Positions 1 to 6,382 of a DNA stretch of 7,210 nucleotides are shown piece after piece. Numbering within the stretch: position 1 is the first letter of the stretch; each line of letters starts with the position of its first letter. The DNA comes from JAYZDB01 sp036338025 (lineage in GTDB: Bacteria; Planctomycetota; UBA1135; UBA2386), in NCBI GenBank assembly GCA_036338025.1, contig JAYZDB010000187.1, forward strand, positions 1 through 7,210, given 5' to 3'. The position numbers and the translations under genes were made by a program. Below the pieces are notes generated by a model, which had not been told where the DNA came from, did not search any database, and saw only the letters and a program-made list of their open reading frames with translations.

Positions 1-1023
1 CGCCATTGCCGAGCACCATGCCACCGCAGTCTTGCCCGTCGCAACGTCACCCTGCAACAGCAAGCCCATCGGGGCATGCCCTTGCATGAGTCGCCAGATT
101 TTCTGGAGGGCCGCGGATTGATCGCCAGTCAGTTCGAACGGTAGTTCCGCCAGGATCCGACGCTCGAGCCGACCGTCGACGAGAATCTGGGGCCCGCGCT
201 GCGCGAGTCTGGCCCGGCGAACCTGGTCCACTCGCCGAAACAACTCCATCGCCTCGAGCAGCGCAAACCGGTGGCGCGCCAACCGATAGCTCTCAAGGCT
301 CGCTGGCGCATGCATCTCGCGCAGCGCTAAAGCGAACGACGGCAGGCCGTCTGCCAGCGCAGGCGGTAGTTCCTCGTGCGCCCAATCGGCCAGGTCGACT
401 CGTGACAAGGTTTGCCCGATCAGACCGGCAAACCGAGCCTCCGACATGCCGGAAACTTCAGGGTAACTAAGCAGGAGGGCCCCCGATCGCTCGGTTGCGC
501 GCGGAAACAATCGAGGCTGTTTCAGACAGAACTTGCCGCGCGCGTACTCGAGGATGCCCTCCGCCAAGTACTCCAGGCCGACTTCGTAAGTCTTCTTCAG
601 GTAGGGTTGGTTGAAGAACCTGACCTCCACCACTGCGCCAGCTGGCGATTCGGCCGCGATCGTGACGAGGCTACGGCGGCCCGGCAACCAGGCGAGCCGG
701 CTACCCGTCACACGCAGAGGCAACCGAACCCAAAGATCCAGAGCATCATCTGTTGGTTCCTCGAGTTCTCGGATCTCCCGCAGTCGGCGCGGGAAGCACA
801 GCAGCAGCTCCGCGATATTCCTGACACCAAGGGAATCGAGTAGCCGGCTCGCCACCTTTTCGCCAACACCTCGCAGCCTCGTCAGCGGATCCGCCGCGCT
901 GAGCAGATCGGCGGGACCAGCACCGACATCGACCTCGTGGGTCGAAGCGGGTGACGAGCCCGCCCTCGCGAGGCCACTCGCTGAATCCCTGGCTACTTGG
1001 CTGTCCCTGGTGCCGTCAACCAT
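1..1023 (-). CDS. recG: ATP-dependent DNA helicase RecG, N-terminal half (partial at left edge)
   Basis: RecG remodels stalled replication forks and branched recombination intermediates in the cytoplasm. I translated 341 residues by hand; the frame stays open to base 1. Seen in order: a helix-hairpin-helix-like start of the wedge domain (PLTRLRGVGEKVASRLL, from residue 46), the wedge/OB hallmark FFNQPYLKK (136-144), the segment YPEVSGMSE (187-195), the Q-motif-like LPFELTGDQ (294-302) and Walker A GDVATGKT (325-332; bases 28-51). The usual RecG loop is GDVGSGKT, so two loop residues differ, but the P-loop consensus is kept. The DEAH box and helicase C-domain lie beyond the left edge. The ATG at 1023-1021 is the only ATG/GTG/TTG in frame between the upstream stop (TGA, 1077-1075) and the conserved wedge domain, so the start is set by elimination. 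It gives roughly 35 more N-terminal residues than E. coli RecG. No clear Shine-Dalgarno precedes it. Confidence 0.93.
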   Translation of the reverse strand, partial: MVDGTRDSQVARDSASGLARAGSSPASTHEVDVGAGPADLLSAADPLTRLRGVGEKVASRLLDSLGVRNIAELLLCFPRRLREIRELEEPTDDALDLWVRLPLRVTGSRLAWLPGRRSLVTIAAESPAGAVVEVRFFNQPYLKKTYEVGLEYLAEGILEYARGKFCLKQPRLFPRATERSGALLLSYPEVSGMSEARFAGLIGQTLSRVDLADWAHEELPPALADGLPSFALALREMHAPASLESYRLARHRFALLEAMELFRRVDQVRRARLAQRGPQILVDGRLERRILAELPFELTGDQSAALQKIWRLMQGHAPMGLLLQGDVATGKTAVAWCSAMA

Positions 1024-1132
1024 CTGATTGCCATGTTGAACCGTCCCGGCCCACGGCTCAAGCGCTTGCTGGACTCAGGGCTTTTCCTCGGCCCGGAATT
1101 GGCTACCGTCATCCAGGCTCCGAGGCTGCCCC
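1024..1132. promoter_or_regulatory. Divergent intergenic region, recG / uridylyltransferase
   Basis: This 109-base gap separates two genes read outward from it, so promoters for both should lie here or just inside the genes. I found no convincing -35/-10 pair on either strand. It contains a perfect 10-base palindrome, CAAGCGCTTG, at 1059-1068. A single short palindrome in GC-rich DNA can be chance, so an operator role is only a guess. Confidence 0.4.
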
Positions 1133-2236
1133 ATGCCCCTGTCAGACGCACAACTCAGCTACCTCAACCAGTTCGGTTTCGACCAACTTCTCCTCAAGAA
1201 CTGGCAGAAGGGCGTCCGCGAAGGCTGGTATTCCAAGAAGAACAACTGGCTGCGAGGCGAAATCCACGCACCGGACGGGGATGCCATCGACGATTTCCCG
1301 AAGCGTGGGTCCGACACTCGCGCGCACTACGAGGAAATCGGGAAAGCCGCCCTCGCCAAAGGTGAATTCGGCGTGGTGATCCTGAACGGCGGCATGGCAA
1401 CCCGGTTTGGCGGAGCCGTGAAAGGCACCGTGCCGGTCCTCGGCAAGCGGACCTTCCTCGAGCTCAAGGCCCAGGACATCAAGCAAGCCCAGGAGCAGGC
1501 CGACTGCACGATCCCGGTATTCCTGATGAACAGCTTCGCGACCGACGGACCAACCCACGAACACTGCCTGGAACGCGGCAACTTTGGCCTGCCGGAAGGA
1601 CAGCTCACCCACTTCACCCAGTTCATTTCGGTCCGCATGACCGAACATGGAGACCTCTTCAAGACAGGCGACGGAGAACTGTCACTCTATGGTCCGGGTC
1701 ATGGCGACTTTGCCCCCGCCCTGCGCAGGAGCGGTTGCCTGCAGAGGTTCATGGAGTCCGGCGGCAAGTACCTCTTCCTGGCCAACGTGGACAACCTCGG
1801 AGCGCGGGTAAGCCCGATCGTACTCGGCTATCACATCGAACACGGACGACCCATAACCGTTGAGGTCACGCCAAAGTGGCCAGGCGATGTCGGCGGATCT
1901 CCGTTCGTCCTCGACGACAAGTTGCAACTGGTCGAACAAGTCCGCTATCCGGACGGCTTTGATCCTGACATCGTCGATGTGTTCAACACCAACACCTTCA
2001 CCTTCACCGCGGAGGCTCTGCTCGAGGATGTGGATCTCGGCTGGTACTACGTCGCCAAGACCGTCGAAAAGCGCAAGGCCGTACAGATGGAACGCCTGGT
2101 CGGGGAGATGACGCGGTTCTTCGACAGCAGCTACCTACGGGTAAAACGCTCAGGAAACGAGAATCGCTTCTTACCGGTCAAGACGCCAACCGATCTGGAG
2201 TCGTCACGGGAAGAAATCAGCGAACTCTACCCCTAG
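1133..2236 (+). CDS. UDPGP-family UTP--sugar-1-phosphate uridylyltransferase (probably UTP--glucose-1-phosphate)
   Basis: The family makes a UDP-sugar and pyrophosphate from UTP and a sugar 1-phosphate in the cytoplasm. The 367-residue product belongs to the eukaryote-like UDPGP fold (UGP1/AGX1 relatives), not bacterial GalU. Seen: nucleotide-binding loop LNGGMATRFGGAVKGTVPV (84-102; bases 1382-1438), then TFLELKAQDI; IPVFLMNSFAT (127-137); uridine/sugar-site elements YGPGHGDFAP (186-195) and FLANVDNLGA (215-224); VFNTNTFTF (283-291); VEKRKAVQMERL (311-322); FLPVKTPTDL (346-355). The loop reads MATRFGG...KG where UGP1 has LGTxMG...GPK, which marks a separate bacterial subgroup. It is shorter than the 450-500 residues of eukaryotic enzymes and seems to lack their C-terminal beta-helix oligomerisation domain. 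The ATG at 1133 has a modest GAGG (1122-1125) seven bases upstream. Substrate (glucose-1-P or N-acetylhexosamine-1-P) cannot be fixed by eye; glucose-1-P is the default. Confidence 0.88.
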   Translation: MPLSDAQLSYLNQFGFDQLLLKNWQKGVREGWYSKKNNWLRGEIHAPDGDAIDDFPKRGSDTRAHYEEIGKAALAKGEFGVVILNGGMATRFGGAVKGTVPVLGKRTFLELKAQDIKQAQEQADCTIPVFLMNSFATDGPTHEHCLERGNFGLPEGQLTHFTQFISVRMTEHGDLFKTGDGELSLYGPGHGDFAPALRRSGCLQRFMESGGKYLFLANVDNLGARVSPIVLGYHIEHGRPITVEVTPKWPGDVGGSPFVLDDKLQLVEQVRYPDGFDPDIVDVFNTNTFTFTAEALLEDVDLGWYYVAKTVEKRKAVQMERLVGEMTRFFDSSYLRVKRSGNENRFLPVKTPTDLESSREEISELYP

Positions 2237-2910
2237 ACCTCTCGACACAACCGAAACGTCAGGTTGATCCGGCCATCCCGGAGGTTCTTGCGCTTCGGAA
2301 TCTGGTGACGCCAATAGCGCTGACAATCGCCCGCCATCACCAACAGACTCCCGGGCGGCAATTCGACGTCGATCCGCTGGAGTTCTGTTCGATCACGGTG
2401 CTTGAACTGAAACACCCGCGGAGCACCGAGTGAGAGTGAAGCAATGGTCGGCCGAGCTCCGAGGTCCGCCTCATCGTCACTGTGCCACGCGACTCCATCG
2501 CGTCCATCCCGGTAGTAGTTCAAAAGGACGCTGTTAAATTGCGCATCGGTAGCGAGTTGGATGCTCTCGCGCAATTGCGAAAGCCACGGCGTCCGCGCCC
2601 ACGGCGTCGGTTCGTGCCGGACTCCCGAGTATTCGTATACGCTATCGGGATCGCCATACCAGGCCGTCAGCCGCGGTGACGGGACATCGCGACCGTACAT
2701 CACATACGACTCCTGCTCCCAATCTACGTCGACCCGGAGTTCCTGGTAGAGCTGTTGCGCGACGTCCTGCGACAAGAACCTCCGGCAAATGAACACCTCC
2801 GCATCCTCCATCGCGATGCGCTCAAAGGTCGGCACCGGAGTGCTGGCGTCCGAACAACTGAAGAGTTCACCTTGGAACATGCAGACCCGATGATAACCAC
2901 CACTAGCCAT
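2233..2910 (-). CDS. alkB: AlkB-like alpha-ketoglutarate-dependent dioxygenase (nucleic-acid alkylation repair)
   Basis: AlkB proteins use Fe(II), O2 and 2-oxoglutarate to remove 1-methyladenine- and 3-methylcytosine-type lesions directly. The product is 225 residues from the chosen start, the usual size of ALKBH2/3-like bacterial members. Seen: PRLTAWYGD (79-87, matching the substrate-side strand of ALKBH2/3), NSVLLNYYRDGRDGVAWHSD (126-145) with iron ligands H143 and D145, SLSLGAPRVFQF (158-169), third iron ligand H202 in RYWRHQIPK (198-206), and 2-oxoglutarate-binding arginines R214 and R220 in RINLTFR. All catalytic residues are present. I chose the ATG at 2910-2908 because GAAGG (2923-2919) lies eight bases upstream. 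A TTG at 2952 would add 14 residues and the ATG at 2880-2878 would give a start at MFQGELF. The 3' end overlaps the convergent uridylyltransferase by four bases. No damage-response (Ada/LexA-like) site was recognised upstream. Confidence 0.92.
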   Translation of the reverse strand: MASGGYHRVCMFQGELFSCSDASTPVPTFERIAMEDAEVFICRRFLSQDVAQQLYQELRVDVDWEQESYVMYGRDVPSPRLTAWYGDPDSVYEYSGVRHEPTPWARTPWLSQLRESIQLATDAQFNSVLLNYYRDGRDGVAWHSDDEADLGARPTIASLSLGAPRVFQFKHRDRTELQRIDVELPPGSLLVMAGDCQRYWRHQIPKRKNLRDGRINLTFRLCREV

Positions 2911-2918
2911 TCCCTCAC

Positions 2919-2923
2919 CCTTC
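2919..2923 (-). promoter_or_regulatory. Ribosome binding site of the AlkB gene
   Basis: GAAGG on the minus strand, eight bases before the ATG at 2910-2908. It favours this start over the TTG at 2952 and the ATG at 2880. Confidence 0.55.
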
Positions 2924-2970
2924 TCACCACAACACCAGGCGGCGAGCACCAAGCGTCCAGCAGCGACGCA

Positions 2971-2977
2971 GGAGGAG
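2971..2977 (+). promoter_or_regulatory. Strong Shine-Dalgarno without an obvious large gene
   Basis: GGAGGAG is the best plus-strand Shine-Dalgarno match seen in the alkB/lipoprotein gap. Ten bases further on is a GTG (2988-2990) opening a 25-codon frame that stops just before the lipoprotein frame. None of the lipoprotein's own candidate starts has a comparable site. Confidence 0.35.
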
Positions 2978-2987
2978 CGGACCTGAC

Positions 2988-3065
2988 GTGGATTCCAGGC
3001 TCGACCCGCTCAAGCCCCAGACAACCCCGAGAGCATGGGCATTGGCAGTTGCAAATCCGAACTAG
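2988..3065 (+). CDS. Possible 25-residue leader peptide upstream of the lipoprotein gene
   Basis: The frame opens with GTG ten bases after GGAGGAG and ends at TAG (3063-3065). It reads MDSRLDPLKPQTTPR followed by AWALAVANPN. It is in the same reading frame as the lipoprotein, and its stop is one codon before that frame's first possible start, GTG 3069. A ribosome ending here could restart on the lipoprotein, which has no good Shine-Dalgarno of its own. There is no recognisable domain, transmembrane segment or attenuator-type codon run. It may equally be chance: the SD spacing is on the long side and 25 open codons are unremarkable in GC-rich DNA. Confidence 0.25.
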   Translation: MDSRLDPLKPQTTPRAWALAVANPN

Positions 3066-3083
3066 CGCGTGGATCCTCTCTCC

Positions 3084-4127
3084 ATGCCGTTGATGGCTCG
3101 CCCATCCTCCAGCTTGAGGTCGCTTTTCCTGCTAGCCATATTGTCGGCATGCAGTCACACAACGGTGCTGCTGGTGGTCGACCAGGATGCCGGCGCCGGA
3201 CACCGGGGGGCAATCTTCAAGTTAGATCCCGAGACCCGCAAAGTCCGGTTGTTCGCCCGCTCCGAGCTGTTCTTCAAGCCACAGGACATCCTGCAGGAGC
3301 CGGACGGCAGTTTCCTGGTACTGGACTTCGGACCGGATCACCGAGACGGCAAGATCTTCCGTCTGAGCCAGGACGGCACTCGTTGCCACCGCTTGCCGAT
3401 TCCCGACGGTCTCGCCGACCCATACCAGTTCGAACGCGCCCCCGATGGCTCGATCTGGATCGTCGACAAGAACGCCGACCCCAGAGGCCTGGCCAAGGAC
3501 ACTCCCGGCAAGACCGGCACGCTCTGGCGCCTGAGTGCGGACTTCAAGAGCCTGACCGTGATCGCGACGGGCCCTCCCCTGAGAGCCCCGGCTGGCATCC
3601 TGTTCGCAGACGGCGGGAGTTTCCTCTTGGATGCAGATGCGTTCCGAACCGAACCCTACAAGCTCTCCAACGGGGAAGGCGGGATCCTATCGATCCACCC
3701 GGAGCCGACACCACCGACCGCCGTGGTGAAGTTCAAGTCGCTGGTCAGCCCCCTTGGGATGCACCGACTGGCGGATGGGAGGTTTTTGGTGATCGACGTC
3801 AACGCCGACCCGGAAATCCGCCAACGCATAAGAGGAGCCGTCTACGTCGCCACCCCGGGCTCTGGCAACACCGAACTGTTCGCGACTCATCCTGACTTTC
3901 GCGATCCGGTCAACTGCCTGTTTTTCGACGGCGCCCTGCTGGTCGCCGATCCCAACGCCGACCCCTTGAAGCTCGGTGACGATGGCCACCGCCTGAGTCA
4001 GTACGCGGGCAAGGGCCACGGCGGGATCTACCGAATCGATCTCGCAACCCGCAAGGTCGAACTCTTCGCCGCGTCGAAGGAGTTCATCAGCCCGATCCGA
4101 ATTCGACGCGCGGAACTACAGCCGTGA
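3084..4127 (+). CDS. Predicted lipoprotein with a six-bladed NHL/SMP-30-like beta-propeller
   Basis: I do not recognise a named family; function is unknown. From ATG 3084 the product has 347 residues. A signal peptide (SLRSLFLLAILSAC) ends in lipobox LSAC (bases 3141-3152), predicting lipidation on C23 and an envelope location. The rest is six repeats of about 47-55 residues. Each starts with hydrophobic residues and an Asp (D33, D81, D128, D183, D238, D289). Most continue through a G-x-[IL]-[FYW]-x-[IL] strand (GAIFKL, GKIFRL, GTLWRL, GGILSI, GGIYRI), a strand such as RKVRLFA or RKVELFA, a P-x-x-[IL] stretch and an [AP]DG turn. That is a complete six-bladed propeller like NHL, SMP-30 or strictosidine-synthase-like proteins. 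Blades 3, 5 and 6 share D-x-N-A-D-P. I see no catalytic signature identifying a lactonase. Starts at GTG 3069 and ATG 3093 are also possible; none has a strong Shine-Dalgarno. The stop overlaps the next gene by four bases. Confidence 0.8.
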   Translation: MPLMARPSSSLRSLFLLAILSACSHTTVLLVVDQDAGAGHRGAIFKLDPETRKVRLFARSELFFKPQDILQEPDGSFLVLDFGPDHRDGKIFRLSQDGTRCHRLPIPDGLADPYQFERAPDGSIWIVDKNADPRGLAKDTPGKTGTLWRLSADFKSLTVIATGPPLRAPAGILFADGGSFLLDADAFRTEPYKLSNGEGGILSIHPEPTPPTAVVKFKSLVSPLGMHRLADGRFLVIDVNADPEIRQRIRGAVYVATPGSGNTELFATHPDFRDPVNCLFFDGALLVADPNADPLKLGDDGHRLSQYAGKGHGGIYRIDLATRKVELFAASKEFISPIRIRRAELQP

Positions 4128-5332
4128 AGAAGTGGACCCTGCGTATCGGCCTTGTCCTGGGTGGCCCGCTGCTGGTGTTGCTGCTGATCGAACTGATCTG
4201 GCACCTGATCGGCGACCCCAGGATCGCGGAGAACGAGGCCTGGCTCGCAACACGGCCGGAGCACTTCAAACTGCCGTCTCTTGGCTTGATCCAGAACGAC
4301 GACGACCCGGGAGTGTCGTTTGGACTGACGCCGGGATTTCACGCGGAGGTCGCCGGCAACACCTACCAGATCAACAGCCACGGGATGCGCGGTGAAGAAG
4401 TCAGCACCGACAAGCCGGCGAATACCAAACGCATTCTCGTGCTGGGGGACAGCTACGCCTTTGGGTTTGGCGTCAACGGGAAAGACACCGTCACTACCCA
4501 GTTGCAGCGCACGCTGAGAGCGGAGTTCGCAAACCTGCAAGTCCTGAACATGGGCGTGCCCGGCTATCAAACTGGTCAAGAACTCAAGGTCCTTGCACGT
4601 GACGGCATGCGGTTCTCGCCTGATGTCGTCATCCTGATCTACTACGCCAACGACAACGTCACCGCAGTCTTCCAATGGGACCCACGACTGCGTCTCACCT
4701 ACGTCGATGAGCTACCGCTGCCGCGTGGATTCAAGCACTTCATGGCACGCTCGATCCTGTATGCCAAGATCACCAAGGCCTACACCGCCACTATCGGCGA
4801 CGAGTTGAACTCAAGAGGGCCAATCGGCCTGAAGCACAATTGGCCAATCACTAGCACACGTCTCGAATCGATCCAGGGACTTTGCCAACGGAACGGAGCG
4901 GCGCTGGTCCTCGTGGCAATACCAGCCCTCAACAGCTCAGCTAACTTCATCGACCCGACTCACGATTTCAACGTCGACCACAACCGCGTGCTGAGACGTG
5001 CCGGGGAACTAGGGCTGTCCGCTATCGACTTCCGGGCAAGCCTGCTCCGCTGGGCGCTCAGCGGCAAGGGTAACCTGCCAGACACCGCACTCGACTCACC
5101 CACCACACTGCGCAGCTACATCGCCAAGCAACTCGGCCAGCCCGACTCGAAGGTAACAGTACCTCTGATCTTCCAGGGACTCGAGGCCCTCAAGGTGGTA
5201 CCCAGACCAGTCGAGAACTTGTTCGTCGGGCCAGCGCAACCGAAGAAGGACAGTCACCTGAATCCCGAGGGCTACGGGCTACTGGCACGCGAAATCGCGG
5301 CATTGGTCCTGGAACGCAAACTACTTCGCTAA
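4124..5332 (+). CDS. Membrane-anchored SGNH/GDSL-like hydrolase (predicted periplasmic)
   Basis: SGNH proteins are esterases or acyl transferases; in envelopes many add or remove acyl groups on polysaccharides (AlgX/AlgJ and DltD-type proteins are distant examples). This 402-residue product has an MKK start and a long hydrophobic segment (residues 7-29), giving a signal anchor with the rest outside the cytoplasm. Seen: INSHGMRGEE (83-92), block I RILVLGDSYAFGFGV (103-117) with nucleophile S110 (bases 4451-4453), block II NMGVPGYQTGQE (142-153) with G144, block III YYANDN (173-178) with N176, and block V DSHLNPEGYGLLA (376-388) with D376 and H378. The full Ser-Gly-Asn-His set and the Asp are present, so it looks catalytically competent. 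About 200 residues lie between blocks III and V, longer than in small GDSL esterases. GTG start 4124 forms a GTGA overlap with the lipoprotein stop, so the two are probably made together. Substrate is unknown. Confidence 0.85.
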   Translation: MKKWTLRIGLVLGGPLLVLLLIELIWHLIGDPRIAENEAWLATRPEHFKLPSLGLIQNDDDPGVSFGLTPGFHAEVAGNTYQINSHGMRGEEVSTDKPANTKRILVLGDSYAFGFGVNGKDTVTTQLQRTLRAEFANLQVLNMGVPGYQTGQELKVLARDGMRFSPDVVILIYYANDNVTAVFQWDPRLRLTYVDELPLPRGFKHFMARSILYAKITKAYTATIGDELNSRGPIGLKHNWPITSTRLESIQGLCQRNGAALVLVAIPALNSSANFIDPTHDFNVDHNRVLRRAGELGLSAIDFRASLLRWALSGKGNLPDTALDSPTTLRSYIAKQLGQPDSKVTVPLIFQGLEALKVVPRPVENLFVGPAQPKKDSHLNPEGYGLLAREIAALVLERKLLR

Positions 5333-5344
5333 CAGTTCCTGCGA

Positions 5345-5377
5345 ATCGGCAGCGGACCAGGTCCTAAGCCGGCCGAT
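5345..5377. terminator. Nested inverted repeats in a convergent gap, weak terminator candidate
   Basis: Between the converging SGNH and reductase genes, ATCGGC (5345-5350) pairs with GCCGAT (5372-5377), and inside it GGAC (5354-5357) pairs with GTCC (5361-5364) around a CAG loop. The symmetry could serve both strands. There is no T-tract on either side and the stems are interrupted, so it is not a classical intrinsic terminator. Confidence 0.25.
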
Positions 5378-5389
5378 CCTGAGACTGGC

Positions 5390-6382
5390 CTACTCTTCGA
5401 TCCCGAGACAGTCTTCCAGCGTCCGACGCACGTAGATCGGTGTCATCTTCTTGCGATACACAACCTCACTATCGGTGTTGTCCATGGTTCGCGAAGGCTT
5501 GAAGGACAACTGTGCGGCGTCCCGGAGGAGTTCGGCCGTCGGTTTCTGACCCGCCAGGGCTGCTTCGGTCTCGCTGGCCGTGATCGGATGTGAACCCACG
5601 CCGCCGATACGCACGCGCACGCTCTCGATCACCTCGCCATCCATGTGCACGCACGCACCGACTCCGAGGACCGGGAAATCGATCGTGTCACGTCTGCGCA
5701 GCTTGCGGTAGTTGGATGTCCACCCGCCAAGCGCAGGAAGATGCAAGCGGGTCAGCAGTTCGTCCGTTCGCTTGGTCGTGTAGTCGATTCCGTCATCCCG
5801 GTATAGTGCATCCATCATCACCCGTCGTTCGCCGTCGGCACTGAGCAAGGTGACTTCGGCATCGATAGCACACAGCAGAGGCACGGCATCGCTGCTTTGC
5901 ACCGCCCAGCAGCGCGGACTGCTCGGAGCAACCCAGCAGATCGGACCGCGTTCTTTCATGCAGTAGTCGATCGCGTCACGCCACTCCTCGGTCTGGTTGT
6001 AGTAGCCACAACGCGTATCGAGGAGGAGGTTGCCACCAATGGTGCCCATGTTGCGCAGCAAGGGCGAGGAGATCAGACCAACGGCAGTCGCGAGACCCGG
6101 ATATTGGGCTTGGATCTTCGGGTGCTGCTCGATCTCGCGCAGGGTCGTCATCGCACCTATCGACAGCGACCCATCCACACCATCGCCATCGATGCCATGC
6201 AGTTCCTCGACATCGGCGAGGCTGATCAAGTGATCGGCATTCTGATGCCGCCGCTTCATGTTGGGGTACAGGTCGGTACCGCCTGCTACGAATCGCGCCG
6301 ATTCACCGTGCTCCCTGATGAGGTCCACCGCCGTCTTGGCGCTCGTCGGTCGATGATACTGAAAAGTCGGAAGGCGCAGCAT
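5390..6382 (-). CDS. hcrB: FAD/[4Fe-4S] medium subunit of a 4-hydroxybenzoyl-CoA reductase-type molybdoenzyme
   Basis: 4-Hydroxybenzoyl-CoA reductase removes the para-hydroxyl group on the way to benzoyl-CoA in aromatic-acid degradation. It is a cytoplasmic xanthine-oxidase-family enzyme of alpha (Mo), beta (FAD) and gamma (2Fe-2S) subunits. This 330-residue beta-like protein shows FAD motifs AGGTDLYPNMKRR (33-45) and NMGTIGGNLLL (111-121), then a cysteine-bearing insert with C125, C141, C149 and C158 (bases 5909-6010). Ordinary FAD subunits of xanthine or CO dehydrogenase lack this insert. The spacing C-x15-C-x7-C-x8-C matches the extra [4Fe-4S] ligands I recall for the Thauera beta subunit (C122, C138, C146, C155). 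The C-terminal CO-dehydrogenase-flavoprotein domain follows (SNYRKLRRRDTIDFPVLGVG, 223-242). Length is close to the roughly 325 residues of HcrB/HbaD. The ATG overlaps the large-subunit stop by one base, and a Shine-Dalgarno lies inside that gene. The substrate could be another aryl-CoA, so the symbol is provisional. Confidence 0.86.
   Translation of the reverse strand: MLRLPTFQYHRPTSAKTAVDLIREHGESARFVAGGTDLYPNMKRRHQNADHLISLADVEELHGIDGDGVDGSLSIGAMTTLREIEQHPKIQAQYPGLATAVGLISSPLLRNMGTIGGNLLLDTRCGYYNQTEEWRDAIDYCMKERGPICWVAPSSPRCWAVQSSDAVPLLCAIDAEVTLLSADGERRVMMDALYRDDGIDYTTKRTDELLTRLHLPALGGWTSNYRKLRRRDTIDFPVLGVGACVHMDGEVIESVRVRIGGVGSHPITASETEAALAGQKPTAELLRDAAQLSFKPSRTMDNTDSEVVYRKKMTPIYVRRTLEDCLGIEE

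Noticed and set aside
412..1027. Plus-strand frames of about 140 codons near the left edge (412-843 and 611-1027)
   Set aside because: They are antisense to RecG, whose wedge-domain and Walker A motifs are clear on the minus strand.
1142..1648. A 168-codon minus-strand frame opposite the uridylyltransferase
   Set aside because: The plus strand carries the full UDPGP motif series here; the antisense product has no domain.
3042..3065. TTGGCA at 3042-3047 as a -35 box for the lipoprotein/SGNH pair
   Set aside because: No acceptable -10 lies 16-18 bases downstream; the nearest TA-containing hexamer is only about 12 bases away.
3035..3895. A 286-codon plus-strand open frame overlapping the lipoprotein gene
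   Set aside because: Its product is Arg/Pro/Gly-rich and without domains, as expected of an alternative frame of GC-rich coding DNA. The other frame has a lipobox and six regular propeller blades.
4028..4675. A 215-codon minus-strand frame opposite the lipoprotein/SGNH junction
   Set aside because: It lies antisense to both the propeller's last blade and the SGNH block I-III region, and shows no recognisable domain. It is a shadow frame.
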